Source: Codonopsis lanceolata (taxonomy: Eukaryota; Streptophyta; Magnoliopsida; Asterales; Campanulaceae). Taken from it: a stretch of 64,000 nt of DNA. This document shows, one piece after another, positions 36,022 to 48,050 of this stretch. The stretch lies in assembly GCA_013146195.2 (NCBI GenBank), contig CM028381.1, forward strand, positions 101,221,002 to 101,285,001, written 5' to 3'. Each line of letters starts with the position of its first letter. The stretch's first letter is position 1. The position numbers and the translations under genes are program-made. Below the pieces are notes generated by a model. It saw only the letters and a list, made by a program, of their open reading frames with translations, was not told where the DNA came from and searched no databases.

Positions 36022-37262
36022 TGTTAGTCCCAAAGGGCACAATAATAAGCTAGAAGGGGGGGGGGGGTTGAATAGCTTATTAGACACTTAAAAAACTTTT
36101 CATATAAGTTCCTAAAACAAACACTTGCAATCTATTAAAGAGATTGAAGTAGCGGAAGTCTTGTAAGGAAGAGAGTTTAGGTCTGCCGGTGAAACACTAC
36201 CGGTAGACTTGGCTGAATACTCAAGTCTGTTGTTTGAAGTGATAAGTAAATAGATATGAAACAGTTTAAAGCAGTAATCAACAGTAATGAAAGAACACAA
36301 GTATTTTGAGATGGTTCGCACTATAAAGAGTGCTACGTCCACCACCAAGGCAGTCAACCTTGGATTTAAATGTGCACTATATTTTCCACTAGTTCTATTA
36401 CAAAAAGTTCCAATGGATCGTGTATAAAATATTTGACTTGTGTTTGGGGGATTGGGAATTGAATATCTTGAAAAGCAGAATATTCAATTGTGCAGAAGAA
36501 TAGTTAAAGGAATAACAATAAGAAGCTAATGATAAGTGTTGATGCAGATCTTCTTGATTGTTGTCGAGGACTTCTTGATCAGTTTCTGATCTCTTGAATG
36601 CACTGAGTATAAAGACTTTATGTTGTTGGAGAATTTCAGAGCATTGTTTTCTTCAGTCTTTAATGGATGTATTTATAGCAGGGGCATTCTTGAGATCCGT
36701 TGGAGAAGACGAAGTGTAACAGCTCTATTAGTTTGAATGCATTAAATGCATGGAGCTGACTTGTAGATTTCGTCTTCACTGATACCGGGTGGATGTTGCA
36801 GAATGGGCAGTGAGCAATAAGAGTTGCACTTGCAATAGTTGGTACTGCATCGTAAGTGTCGGCCTGCTTCACCGCTTCCTCACATCAAAAGGCTCAAAAG
36901 CGAAAGTCTTCTTGCTTTTCAGAAAGCTGGTCAGGCGTGTCTGAGAAGTCGTAGAAGATGTTTTAATTCAAATTCAAACTGATAAAGGATGAATTTAATT
37001 AATCCACTAAGACTTGGTGACTTGACACATCATGCTTGAACACGTGCAGACAAGGTCTGCCGCTGGATGATGAATGAGGTCTTCCGGTGAAGCTTTGCTG
37101 AAGTCTTCCACTGAACCTGTGAAGCCTATAAAAACTATTCTATGACAAAGTTCTATACACAGTTGCCACGCTAATTGATACGTAGCCCAATTAGCCACTA
37201 ATGTATAAAACTAAATGTAATGTATGAACATATGTAAATCACAATACAAATGAGAGACAACA
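36022..37262 (-). mobile_element. 5' LTR of inner copia element
   Basis: Plus reading starts TGTTAGTCCCAAAGGGCACA and ends GAGAGACAACA. A run of twelve G lies near 36057, at the same place as the G run in the other LTR. The CATGT duplication follows at 37263. Confidence 0.9.
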
Positions 37263-37473
37263 CATGTCATGCTCAAACATCGTACGAACCTTAGTCTAGC
37301 TGTCCTTCTGGCGTCTAACCTGAGTACTCAAAAGCAGTCACTTTTCTAGTGACTCTTTTAAGATCTCATATTCGGACTTTTTCTTGGGACATAAATCCGA
37401 GCTTTATAAAAGATCTCATCTTGGTCGTATACCAAGGCGATAAAAGTAATGTCATTTGCGCACCCCCTTTCGT
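37263..37473 (-). mobile_element. Outer copia 3' LTR, right part
   Basis: It starts with the CATGT duplicate and continues the LTR interrupted at 25646. On the minus strand ACGAAAGGGGG precedes TGCGCAAATGAC, so a purine tract and the LTR start are placed at about 37474 and 37473. With the left part this gives an LTR near 1.25 kb. Confidence 0.45.
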
Positions 37474-37712
37474 AGGCGCCAAAGATTTTACTATCTCAAC
37501 TTGCTCGCCCACCTAGCGACAAGGTGAATTACCCGTGTGAGAAGGTCACTTCAATATCCACGACATCTTTTTAATTAAAATATATATGCTACACAATTTC
37601 ACATTAAGTCATCCAATTAACAAATAAAAGGAATTAAATGAAACTGCAATTTATTCAAACGATAATGAAAATAATAATCAAATGTCAACAAAAAGTGTTC
37701 TCAGATAAAATA

Positions 37713-37804
37713 TCAAATCCTACGAAGCCCTAGACCCAACATATGATCATGAGAGAACTCTCTAGCTAGAGGATTAGTCATAGGGTCAACTGTGAGAACA
37801 CCAT
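37713..37804 (-). pseudogene. Outer copia RNase H, C-terminal tail
   Basis: The minus strand encodes GVLTVDPMTNPLARELSHDH followed by MLGLGLRRI and TGA at 37713. It matches the end of copia RNase H (ADPLTKP...GLRRI). It continues the frame that stops at 40155 with RSMLAN, so the two pieces were one gene before the LTRs between them were inserted. Confidence 0.75.
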
Positions 37805-38193
37805 TGTGAAACGCCCGTCATTATGTGAGAAACGACAACGTGTCTCAAGAAACATCATAGTGCGTGGAATGCATCCGGTCACGTTGTGGACTCTAAATGT
37901 GTGTGTACAGAATCGCCACATCTATTTTAAGGTTAAACAGAAAAAAAACGTATGTACCAGAAAATGTGTATGTCCGGAGGCTAGGTTACGAGTTGGGAAG
38001 AGGTTGGGCACCCAACTCGCCCTTTCTGTCTCATTTTAGGGCTTTAATAGAATAACATGCTTTTAATGTATTCAGTTTAGAATAAAGTATTTTATATGTA
38101 TACATATTGATAATAGCAGTACTTTGCATTTAATGTCATTTGGGCATAGTAACAATGTGTTTGTATTTATATAATTTATACATTTCTAAATAG

Positions 38194-38224
<31 letters not shown>

Positions 38225-40154
38225 AATGTAAATATTCTACATTTATATTAAAGGGACAAGACAATAAATTAATATTTACCTCTTGTAGCGTGAATGTTTG
38301 ACCTGGTATATACGCCTGGGCTTTAGCCCACTAGGCGCTCGAAGACTTTAAATGCGCTTTCCTTTTCCTTTCGAGAAAGGAAGTCTTTTGTGTGTGTGTG
38401 TGTGTGTGTATCATCTTCTGCGAAATTCTTGCAGCATAATGATATCTTTTTATCTTTGGATTGGTTTGTCGGGGGCAAGGACTGAGACTCGGATGGCTCG
38501 TTCGGGGCGAGGAGGCTTGCTCGGGAGAAAGAAGGAGACAGGCTGGCTTGTGAGGCAAGGCAGGTGTGAGTGTCCCAGATTTTCACATTTTATTTTCCCT
38601 TAAAGGATTAACAAAATCAAAACGTTTTAAGGCACGTGGAATACGTCCGACCTCATTGTAGACTCAAAATGTTAAAACAGAATCGTCATCTTTATTTTAA
38701 GGAAAAACAAATAAAAACCAAATGTTACCAGATTTGTAAAGGGGTTCGGAGGCTAAGTTACGAGATGGGAAGGTGTTAGGCATCCAACTCGCCCTTTCGG
38801 TCTCAAAATAGTTTTTGGCTAAAATATGCTTTCATTATATTTATTTAACAGATGAAATTAAGCATTTAAATATATATATATCTGTATCTATATTATTACA
38901 AACTTGCAACAGTCTCATTTCGGGAGTTACAAATACATTTATAAATATTTGGTCATAATAATGGATTTTTTTTGTGCTGTTTCCTATAGAAATTCAGGCA
39001 TCATAACTGCTTATTTTTGGGATTTTTGGACCCGTGGAATAGAGCGGAATCCTAGCAGTGCAACTAGGTTTCACTTTGGCCGGTTGGTTTTGTATTTGGG
39101 GGGAGATTTGACCTTTGGGGCTAGAGGAAGGATTTCTCTCATGGCGCTCTCTCAGAACTCACTGCGTAAAACATTCACTGCGTGTTTAAGTGTGTGCGCA
39201 AACTGTGAACGGTGTTTTTTTATGAAGTGAATTTTCACAAGCCGGACCTCTTTATTTATAGGCTGAGATTGAGATTCCTTCGTGATTAAGATTTCTCTTT
39301 CTGTTCTTCGTCGGCTTGTACCGCGCGCTGAGAGAGTTGCACCAAAAGCAAAATGCTACAGTGCATTTGACACTATTGGGCGCCACCCATGGGGGATCTG
39401 GGCGCCGCTCCATGAGGCAGCATGGGTGGCGCCAAGCTGTCCTTTTCCTCATCTTTTTGACACTTTAGCCCCCTGCATTTAACTGTTCATGCATCATGCT
39501 TTTGTTTTTTGCATTTTCGACCTTGTAACTTGACATTCGTTAGCTTTTTAACAGGTCTTGATATTTCATGTCATGTTACATATCTGGAGTACAAAATTGG
39601 GGTGTCTACAGCAGGAGGAGGAAACTTCTTCTCGGATGTGTGTGTGTGTTGATCATTTTTCTCCTATCTCTTGAGAATGAGCGCCCATCGCTCTATTTAT
39701 AGGTGAATGTAGGCACGGGACGGGTAACCGGAGGCACCAAATCCTTCACAGATACTACATGGTGCGCTAGGTGGAGGCAGGAGAGCGAGACAACGGAGGA
39801 CGCACGAGGTGACTCAAGGAAACGACAATGTTTCAGTTGCATAGAGAAGTGGACACAGGGTACAGCAACTAAAGTGAGGGAACGACTCCTTTTTCTTTTT
39901 CTTTTTTTAGGAAATGGGAGGAGGGTGTGGCTCCCATGTATGGGGAGGGGCACCCATGTATGGGGTGGGGCACCCTCTTTATATTTTGGTCTTTTCCTTC
40001 TTGAAGTTTAGTCCTTCTAGCTTTCTCTTCTCCGTTAAGCTTCGCTAACTTCTGTTAAGTCATGTTTTCTAAAACATAACGAAAAGTAATATCATTTAGT
40101 CCATTTAATTTATAAATTATAGTTTTAGGACATTGTAAATTAGGGGTGTCTACA
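37805..40154 (-). mobile_element. Solo LTR A (Ogre/Tat-like family), itself interrupted
   Basis: Plus reading starts TGTGAAACGCCCG and ends GGGGTGTCTACA; reversed, TGTAGACACCCC is a common gypsy LTR start. The left part has the block GGAGGCTAGGTTACGAGTTG...GGCACCCAACTCGCC, a wording seen in Ogre-type LTRs. It interrupts outer copia RNase H. No clean 5-bp duplication is visible; only CATT overlaps both junctions. Solo LTR B (38565-39610) lies inside. A (GT)n tract is at about 38388-38409 and an (AT)n tract near 38193-38222. Confidence 0.55.
38565..39610 (-). mobile_element. Solo LTR B, nested in LTR A, GCAGG duplication
   Basis: Plus reading starts TGTGAGTGTCCCAG and ends GGGGTGTCTACA. GCAGG is present just outside both ends (38560-38564 and 39611-39615). 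It shares with LTR A the blocks CGTGGAAT.CGTCCG, ACAGAATCGTCATC and GGGAAGGTGTTAGGC. On the minus strand GCCTATAAATAAAG (near 39252-39262) is a TATA box. There is no internal element DNA, so this is a recombined solo LTR. Confidence 0.75.
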
Positions 40155-42396
40155 TTAGCCAACATGCTTCTAGTAGGAATATATTATAGAACAACTTTCT
40201 TTTCTGCAACCATGTCTCTAGTGAAATGATACTTTATATTGATGTGTTTAGTCTTCCCATGATACTTGGGATCTTTAGTGTAACCTAAACCTGTCATGGT
40301 CACAAGCAATGACTATAGGACGATCCACATGCGTCGTAACATCAATATGTTGAAGAAAACTCTTCAACCACACAACTTCTTGAACCGTAGCTGAACAAGC
40401 AATGTACTCTGACTACATCGTAGATAGGACGGTGCTAGTCTGTCACTTGTTACTCCAAGAGATAGCTCTACCATTAAGGAGGAAAGCGTAGCCCGAAGTA
40501 GATTTATAACCATCTACATCTCCAGTCCAATTCGCGTCAGTGAAACCATTCAAGCTTAAATCCCCACCTCGGTAACATAGGGTTAAATTTGTGGTTCCCA
40601 CCAAGTAACGCAGAACCCTTTTCACTGCCATCCAGTGTTCAGGTCCAAGATTATTTTGGAATCGACTCAATATCCCAATTGCAAAGCATAGGTCAGACCG
40701 AGTACACACCATAGCATAGAGCTGTCAAAACGGGCCTACGGGGCGGATTTGTCCGTTGGCCTGAAAAGCCCGCTGTGAAACGGGGTGGGACGAGAAAGCC
40801 CGCGAACATAACGGTCATGAAAACCCTAGCCCAAACCGCCCCGCGGGCTTTTAGGTTTATTTATCAATATACACCAATTAGACAAAAAAATGAGTTTATT
40901 TAAATTTTTATTTATTTATTTTCAATTATTTAAAGTCAAGAATCATGATAATTGATATATTTAAATTTTCAACAAATAAACTATTAAATTCATAATATTT
41001 CAAATAACAAAATTAGTAAATTACATATTCATTAATATATTCAAAATACCTAAAATAATAAATAAGTAAATAACAAAATTAGTAATGTACGAATTCTCGA
41101 AAAATAGGACTAACAAGTAACAATGTCGTGGGTGTCTTGGATTTCGCATTACAAATTCTACCTGGATGAACAGTGCAATGGGTGGATGAACAGTGCACTA
41201 GAGAGACAGTGCACTGACGGGCTTACACTTATTGTGTCTGTGAGTGGGCGGTGGGCTTGGGCCACTACATAATTAGTTATTACTTAATAGTAACAAACTA
41301 ACAATACAACTTACAAGCCCAGATTCCAGAGTCCATAAAATGCGGGCTGCTCGCCCCGCCCCAAACCGCAAAAGCTCGTGGCCCGCACGGGCAAAGCCCG
41401 AAAACCCGCATCCTAACGGGTATTGAAAACACCAGCCCAATCCGCCCCTAATAGGTGGCAGGGCGAGCTTGCCCGCGGGCTTTTGCCCGTTTTGACAGCT
41501 CTACCATAGCATACATCAAACTCCATACCGCATTCGTATATGGAGTCAAAGACATTCTCTTCTTCTCTTCTTCATTCTTAGGGCATTGGTTTGTACTAAG
41601 GACACATCATTTTTCCATTGGAGTGACAATGGGTTTTGAGTTATTCATGCCAAATCGCTTGATGACTTTCTTTATGTAAGTCTCTTGAGGCAACCGAGAA
41701 ATCTCTTCAAACAATACCTAATGACTTTTACTCCAAGCACATAGGTTGCTTCACCCAAGTCTTTCATATCGAAAAATGCAGACAGTCACTCTTTAGTGGC
41801 ATTTAATATTTCCATACAATTCCCAGATACTAGGATGTCATCAACATATAATGGCAGAATCAAGATCTTTTTCTTGGATCATTTAACATACACATAGTAG
41901 TCTTCCTCAATCATCACAAAGTCAATTGAGGTTATTGCTTGGTGAAAGCGATAAACCACTATCTAGATTACTGTTTGAGAAAACCATAGATGGAACATTT
42001 GAGCCGACACACTTTGCGCTCTTGTCCTTGATTTCAAAACCCTCTAGTTGAGTCATATAGATCTCTTCATCTAGTTCTCCATTGAGAAAAACAGTTTTAA
42101 CATCCATCTGATAAAGTTCTAGATCCATGTGCGCTACTATCGCTAGGATTAGGCGAACTAAGGAAAATCTCAACACTTGGGAAAATGTCTTCTCATAGTC
42201 TAAACTCTTTCTTTAGGTAAAGCCTTTTACCACAAGACGTGCCTTATATTTGACAACTGATCCATCTGCCTTTCGCTTGACTTTGAAAACACATTTGTTT
42301 CCAATAGTCTTCAGACCTTTCGGAAGATCAACTAACTCCCAAACCTGATTCTTTTTCATAAAGGAAATTTCCTTCCATTGCAGTCATCCATTCATT
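40155..42396 (-). pseudogene. Outer copia reverse transcriptase and RNase H, split by a hAT element
   Basis: The minus strand from 42396 gives EWMTAM, MKKNQVWELVDLPKGLKTIG, KADGSVVKYKARLV, MDLELYQMDVKTVFLNGELD, then LYVDDILV with an intact YVDD active site (41837-41848). After PYTNAVWSLMYAM the hAT insert (40717-41503) intervenes. RNase H then resumes with MVCTRSDLCFAIGILSRFQN, GFTDANWTGDVDGYKSTSG and YHGKTKHINIKYH-like residues up to 40155. Frameshifts around 42180 and 41900-41700 and stops make it inactive. Confidence 0.85.
40717..41503. mobile_element. hAT non-autonomous element, 787 bp, in outer copia RT/RNase H
   Basis: TAGAGCTGTCAAAACGGGC and its exact complement GCCCGTTTTGACAGCTCTA form the ends. 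CCATAGCA flanks both (40709-40716 and 41504-41511), the 8-bp hAT duplication. Removing the insert and one copy restores the YAMV codons of copia. GC-rich ends rich in CGGGC/GCCCG words enclose an AT-rich, non-coding core. Confidence 0.9.
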
Positions 42397-43364
42397 GTTT
42401 GTAGGTAAAAAAAATAGATTATTTGAACTATGTAGGCTCACCAGAATTGTAATAAGTAGTTAGGAAATGTAAGGGTATTTTAGGCATTGCCTAATTTATC
42501 TTGTCCTCACTCTCTTGGTCAAAATAGGATTTAATTTGGTATTTTTTTAAGTAGGATTCTTTATTAGAAGTAGGTGATATTTTTGGTATGTAAATCTTTG
42601 AGTAAGTGTTTAGTTATTGATGGTATCAATTTAGGAAACAAAATCTTGTATTTTTGTCGGTCTAATGCCTTTCCTAGTTGGATGTGTTGGTTACCTAGAA
42701 TGTGCAGGATTCCTCGGTGCCTTGAATTACAAGTTGTTGCTGCCTATTTAACTGATGCCGAGCAGCTTGCAGAGGATATAGAGAACTGAGAGCATAGGCG
42801 AGATTGATTAGAAGCGCTGTGAGCATAAAAGTGAGAAGTTGATCCCAGATTAGTTGTGTGCTGAATTAGAGAGAAGAGATCAACAATTGTTCTGAAGACT
42901 GTCGAAACATACCTGCTGCAGTTTAATATCTTCAGGAACACAGCCTTGTGTTTCCTGAAGCTGTTGTGTTGTGCTTCCAACTTTTGTTATTGGTCTTGGA
43001 AGCTGTTTCTCGTCTTTAAGTTCTTTCTTCCCACGTTTGATTTACTGTTTATGTGGGTTTTGTGATTCTCCAAGATTCTATCTCTTGTGAGAATTTTGTG
43101 TTTTTGTTTAGATTCAAAAACAGTTTTGGTTTTAATAAAGTTTGTTGCCTTGAGGCTTGATCTACAAGATTGATTCTTGTAGATTGTTTTTCGTGATTTT
43201 CTGTCTTACTAAGTGTGTTAAATTTCAAATCTCAAAACAAAACTTCCGCTGCAAATTTCGGTTACACACTTTCAGTTCACATTGTTACTGCCATTGTTGC
43301 AACATTCACTGCAACATTGACAGTAACATCATCCCATATAGAGAATCCGTGCTGTCGCGTTCTT
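42397..43364 (+). mobile_element. Probable solo LTR in the outer copia integrase-RT linker
   Basis: Copia coding breaks after FAIEVESF (43372) and resumes at EWMTAM (42396). The roughly 970 bp between has no coding frame. It does contain, on the plus strand, a TATA-like CTATTTAACTG (about 42745), an AATAAAG (near 43130) and AAACTTCCGCTGCAAATTTC (43238-43257), a phrase typical near the 3' end of copia LTRs. Exact ends and target duplication were not found. Confidence 0.45.
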
Positions 43365-44925
43365 TCAGGAAAGATTCCACTTCGATCGCGAATCGATGAC
43401 AAGGTATGTTTCCACGTTTACTTTTTCGCTCTAGTATCAGAGTCCTACTAGGATCCGTATTCCCACTTGGATGAAGATCACCTTGACTCTTATTAGCGAC
43501 TTCCATAGGATCAACCTCATGTTGTACCGTAGGATTAGGTTGAGGCAATTCCCCACGCCAAAAGATGTCATATATTCTTCTTTCATTTCAAAAAGTTCAA
43601 AGTCTTTCCTAACTTTCTGAGGGAAATCATTCTCAATGAAATCAATATTGCGCGACTCTGTTTCAGTCATTCCTATGTCAGGTTTTCCACCGTACATAAC
43701 ATAACCTTTTGAGGTATCCGAATACCTTATGAAAACATATGTGTTTCCTCTAGGGCCTAGTTTTCCAAACTTATTGGATGCACTATGGACATAAACTGCA
43801 CAACCCCAAAGATAAAGATGCCCCAAATTAGGCTTCTCACCTTTTCAAAGTTCATAAGGGGTTGTGGGAACTAACTTAGAAGGCACTCGGTTAAATATGT
43901 ATGCGGCAGTCATTAGCGTATCCCCCCCTAAAACGAAATTGAGAGGTTGGTCTATGCCATCATCGACCTAACCATTTCCAACAATGTTCGATTCCTTCGT
44001 TATGCGACACCATTTTGTTGCAGAGTTCTAGGAATTGTCAACTGTCGGCGTATTCCCTTTTTCTCACATAATTCTTTAAATTGATCAGATAAACATTCAC
44101 GACGCCGGTCAGTTCTAAAAGTTTTTAAGCTTTTATCCTTCTGATTCTCAACCTCTGCGTGAAAACGCTCAAAACATTTAAGAGCTTCATCGTAGAGAGA
44201 AATAAGGTAAACATAACCATATCATGTATAGTCATCGATAAAATTAAGGAAATAGGAAGCTCCGTGGCGTACCTTTACATTCATTGGTCCGCAAATATCT
44301 GAATGGACTAACTCTAATAGATATGTGACTCTTTTTGCCTTACCAAAAGGCTTTCGACAAGCTTTTCCTGTCAAACAAGATTCACACAAGGGTGTTTGAC
44401 TTTGGTGAGAGACCCTAATAGGTCTTCTCTAGCCAATATAGTCATCATATCTTTTCCTATATGTCCAAATCTAGCATGTCATAACTCGGAATTAGAATCA
44501 TCATAAACCATACAAGAAGAAGAATTAACACAATAATTATGAGAATCCAACAAATTTAATTTAAATAAATTATCTGACAAAAAACCATGTCCCAAAATCT
44601 CATCACCAAAACAAATATCCAAGTGATCATTACTAAAATTAAAAGAATATACATGTCCTATCAATTGTACTACTGATAATAGATTATGTCGAATTCATGG
44701 TGCATAAAGAACTTCATGAAGAGTCAATGTACGTCCATTCCACAAATGAAGTTGGTATGAGCCAACTCCTTTGACTTCTATAGACGAACTAATTCCCATG
44801 AAAATTCTTCTTGTACCCGCATGAACTTTTCGATAATCTACAAATCCTCCTCGATCCCTCGTCACCTGTTTGGTTGAGCCTGAGTTTACAATCCACACAG
44901 GGAGAGAGTTAGCTAATAAAACATA
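43365..44925 (-). pseudogene. Outer copia protease and integrase, broken
   Basis: From 44925 on the minus strand: LANSLPVWIVNSGSTKQVTR (protease; the DSG active-site Asp is replaced by Asn), HLWNGRTLTLHEVLYAP, GHVYSFNFSNDHLDICFGDE, then integrase-region pieces with many stops (44480-43850). The C-terminal LGHLYLWGCAVYVHSASNKF, LGPRGNTYVFIRY and the linker SKRGNIPCHRFAIEVESF follow, ending at 43372. The integrase core is too frameshifted to read its DDE triad. The loss of the protease Asp alone would stop processing. Confidence 0.75.
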
Positions 44926-46169
44926 GGCAATGACTTGTGTAAGACGGTCTTACGAATCCTAAATCCGTAAGACGGTGCCCCATTTAGAAATTCGCGGGTC
45001 ATAATAAATGAATAATACGTTATAAAAAATCATAAAAACGAATCTGCTGAGATGGTTCGCAGCACAACTCTTGAGATACTCGACGGATATTAATTGACTT
45101 TAACGAAATGCTAAATGACACGTTTAAAGTCAAACGTGATATATTGAAAAGACAAAAGTGACACATTTTAAGGTTGAAAGTGACACTATAAAGGGAAATT
45201 TATTATATAAAATTCAAAGTAATACACTTAATGCTAAAAAATGACACTCTTAATACTAAAAAGTGACACTCTTAATACTAAAAACTAAAAAGTGACACAT
45301 TTAATACTAAAAAAGTGACACATTTAATACTAAAAGTGACACATTTAATACTAAAAAGTGACACTCTTAATACTAAAAAGTGACACATTTAATACTTGAC
45401 GGACCTTAATGGACTTTAACGAAATGCTAAATGATACGTTTAAAGCCAATGTGACACATTGAAAAGACAAAAGCGACACATTTTAAGGTTGAAAGTGACA
45501 CTATAAAGGGAAATTTATTATAATTCTCATTAAAATTCAAAATACTACTCTTAATGCTAAAAAGTGACACTCTTAATACTAAAAAGTGACACATTTAATA
45601 TTTAAAAGGGACACATTTAATACTAAAAAGTGACACTTTTGATACTAAAAAGTGACACTCTTAATACTAAAAAGTGATACATTTAATACTAAATAATGTT
45701 AATTTAAAACTAACGTTGACTACTAAAAGTGACACATTTAATACTAAAACGTGACATTTTCAATGCTAAAAAGTGACACATTTAATGTTATAAAGTAACA
45801 CATTAATGTCAAACGTAATGATTTTTATTTATAAAAAAATGAGACACTTTTCAAAGTGAAAGTAACACATTTAAGACTAAAAGTGACACATTTAAGCCCC
45901 AAAAGTAACACTTTTTTAGGGAAAAATTATAATTTTCATTAAAAATGCAAAGTGACACTTCTAAGGCCAAAAGTGACACATTTTATATTATAAAGTGACA
46001 CTGTTAATAATAAAAATTGACACTATACATATATAAAGATAAAGGGTGGCGCTGTAATTTTCAAAAACTAAGGGGTTGCATTGAGGTTTTTGAATTTTGC
46101 CCCATTTAACCTGGATAGATCCGTCTTACGGATAGGGATCCATAAGACCGTCTTATAGGAGACCACCTC
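44926..46169. mobile_element. MULE-like non-autonomous element, 1.24 kb, with internal minisatellite
   Basis: TAAAACATA flanks both ends exactly (44917-44925 and 46170-46178), the 9-bp duplication typical of Mutator-like elements. Inverted ends share TAAGACGGTCTTA and, further in, TCCGTAAGACGG, with the same family signature as the 156-bp element at 7570. The body is a GTGACAC-type minisatellite plus a longer direct repeat. No transposase is encoded. It split outer copia gag from protease. Confidence 0.85.
45081..46025. repeat. GTGACACATTTAATACTAAAA minisatellite with a ~316-bp higher-order repeat
   Basis: A unit of about 20-22 bp, AAAAGTGACACATTTAATAC with variants CTCTTAATAC, recurs many times between 45215 and 46025. 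A longer block starting GACTTTAACGAAATGCTAAA and running to AAGGGAAATTTATTAT occurs at about 45096 and 45412, so the array also has a higher-order period near 316 bp. Confidence 0.85.
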
Positions 46170-46178
46170 TAAAACATA

Positions 46179-47065
46179 AGACCAAACACAACTTTGCAAA
46201 GAGATAGGATTAAAAGATACCTTCTTGGGCTTAGGACAAGTTTGAGCAAAATGACCCAAGGTACCACAGTTGCAGCACTTCTGCTTAGCAATATTCTTTT
46301 TACCTTTACAACGTTTAGCAATTTTGTCACCTTAATTTGGGGCCAAAATTCTGAGTCTTATTGTCTTTAGCTTGTTTCTTAAATTTCCCATGTGGCTTGC
46401 GTGGATCCTCAAGGGAAACAAGAGTAAGGTCATGAGTTGCAGCACTTATCGCGCGATTCGTTTCATGACACTCAGCCCCAAGCTCAACATGGCGAGATAA
46501 GTATGCAAAAGTTTGAATTGAGTCCGTATGAGTTAGAATACGCCTCAAACTACTCCAAGAGTTAGATAGTGAACGAATCACCGCTTGAACTTGTTGTTCA
46601 TCAGATAAGATACAACTGGCAGCCTTAAGCTCACGAATCATTCCGGACATCTCGCGTAGTTGTTTAGGAATGACACGTTTCTGGTCAATCTTATAGCTTT
46701 CAAACTTGTAAGTCAAAGTCCTCGACTTTGTAGCTGAAGTATTCCCATAAATAAGTTTAATTTCGTCCCACATTTGTTTTGTAGTTAGGCAATCCTCAAA
46801 CTCGCCAATTAGATCATTATGCATGCTACTCAGTATAGTAAAACGTGCACATCGATATTATTTTTTTCACTTAAAGAATTCTTGCATTTTTCTGGCGATA
46901 TTGGGTGATTGTCAAATTATCAATCTCTGGTTCTTCCATCACAATGTCTAGGTTGTCAAGAAACCTCTTGCTCGTTTACGTGATTTTTCTCTACCAAACA
47001 TTATAGTTGGTGCCATCCAATTTCTCACCCTTGTTAAGGTCAACGATTCCATTTTTAGATGTCAT
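46179..47065 (-). pseudogene. Outer copia gag (UBN2-type) with CCHC knuckle
   Basis: ATG at 47065-47063 starts MTSKNGIVDLNKGEKLDGTN, followed by YNVW and a stop. A long open stretch (46824-46327) is typical gag: FEDCLTTKQMWDEIKLIYGN, LTYKFESYKID, MIRELKAASCILSDEQQ and VIRSLSNSW. The knuckle CCNCGTLGHFAQTC (C-x2-C-x4-H-x4-C, about 46290-46245) keeps all ligands. Frameshifts and stops separate the first 80 codons and the knuckle from the middle. The frame meets the MULE insertion at 46178. Confidence 0.85.
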
Positions 47066-48050
47066 TTCACTACAATTTGATGCAAGAAAAAAAAACATAA
47101 ACACACACACATACACACACACACACACACTTTTCTTCCAAAAAAAATTCAATTACTAAATATAATCACATCATACACGTACGCAGGAAAAATTCGTAAG
47201 GCTCGTAATACAAACCAAAGTATGCACACCGTAAAAATATTCACAAATTGATAAATTAAACAAAAAAAATACGATAGACCAAATCTATCCAAGCACATAA
47301 CATGTACAAAATTATTTTCACTACTGAAAATAAAAATATTGGGTCTCGTATAGTCTCAATCACAATTTTAGAGCCTAAAACGATAATTAATTATGCTAAA
47401 AATGACTAAAAATATATTAAAAGTCACAAATAGTTTTTAAAAATTACTGAACAGTCCCAAACAGTCACAGAATGACAAAACAACCCCTATAAATGATTTT
47501 TGAATTTTTAATAAATAAAAAACACACTTTTATACACTGAAAAAAAAACAAATACTTACAGACCGAATTGATCAAAACAGAGGACACCATTGACTCAGAA
47601 GGTCCAAATTAGTCCAAATGCACCGGATGTGTCAAAAAATCACAGCTTGAAGCCACCGCACGTGCTCACACGCGTCACCCACACCGCATTGCGCGTGTGG
47701 GTTTTACCGGACAAACTGATTGGACGCTGATGTCACTGACGATATCATCATTATGTGTCACCGAAAGTGGGTCCCACATGCTGACATGGCAGCCACATTA
47801 GTGATAAACTGTTTGACCATTGACAAGTCAATATTTGACTGTTGACATCGCCGTCACACGCCGCCTTCCCGATCTCCAATGAGGCCACGGAGGGTGGCGT
47901 TGGACTCGTCTCACCGAGTACAATCTAGTCGGCGTATTGGTTGAACCCAAAGAAGTGCCACAAAAGGTACATACTTCGAGACCGAGAGTAGGGGGGTGGG
48001 ACGCCTTCAAGTTCTTCAAGCTCGAGAAAATTCATTTTAAGTTCAACTAG
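47066..48050 (-). other. Outer copia leader (5' untranslated region)
   Basis: Non-coding DNA directly upstream of gag, with a (CA)n tract at about 47100-47133. Farther up it is GC-richer, with AGTCAATATTTGACTGTTGAC and CCGCACG/GCGTGTGGG words. No gene is seen. It ends where unrelated AT-rich DNA begins, near 48050. Confidence 0.4.

Larger units (their letters stand above)
25647..37262 (-). mobile_element. Full-length inner Ty1/copia element (Sirevirus-like), 11.6 kb
   Basis: Two LTRs of about 1.24 kb (25647-26882 and 36022-37262), both TGTTAG...GACAACA in plus reading, are flanked by the 5-bp duplication CATGT (25642-25646 and 37263-37267). A primer site complementary to initiator tRNA-Met (36008-36019) and a purine tract (about 26883-26896) are present. 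Coding order on the minus strand is gag, protease, integrase, RT/RNase H, then an extra ORF. Size, gene order and an env-like ORF after pol fit Sireviruses. Stops in every gene show it is not autonomous now. Confidence 0.85.

Noticed and set aside
45081..46025. Regular short repeats that might suggest a CRISPR array
   Set aside because: Units are contiguous variants with no unique spacers, lie inside a transposon with 9-bp duplication, and the DNA is plant nuclear.
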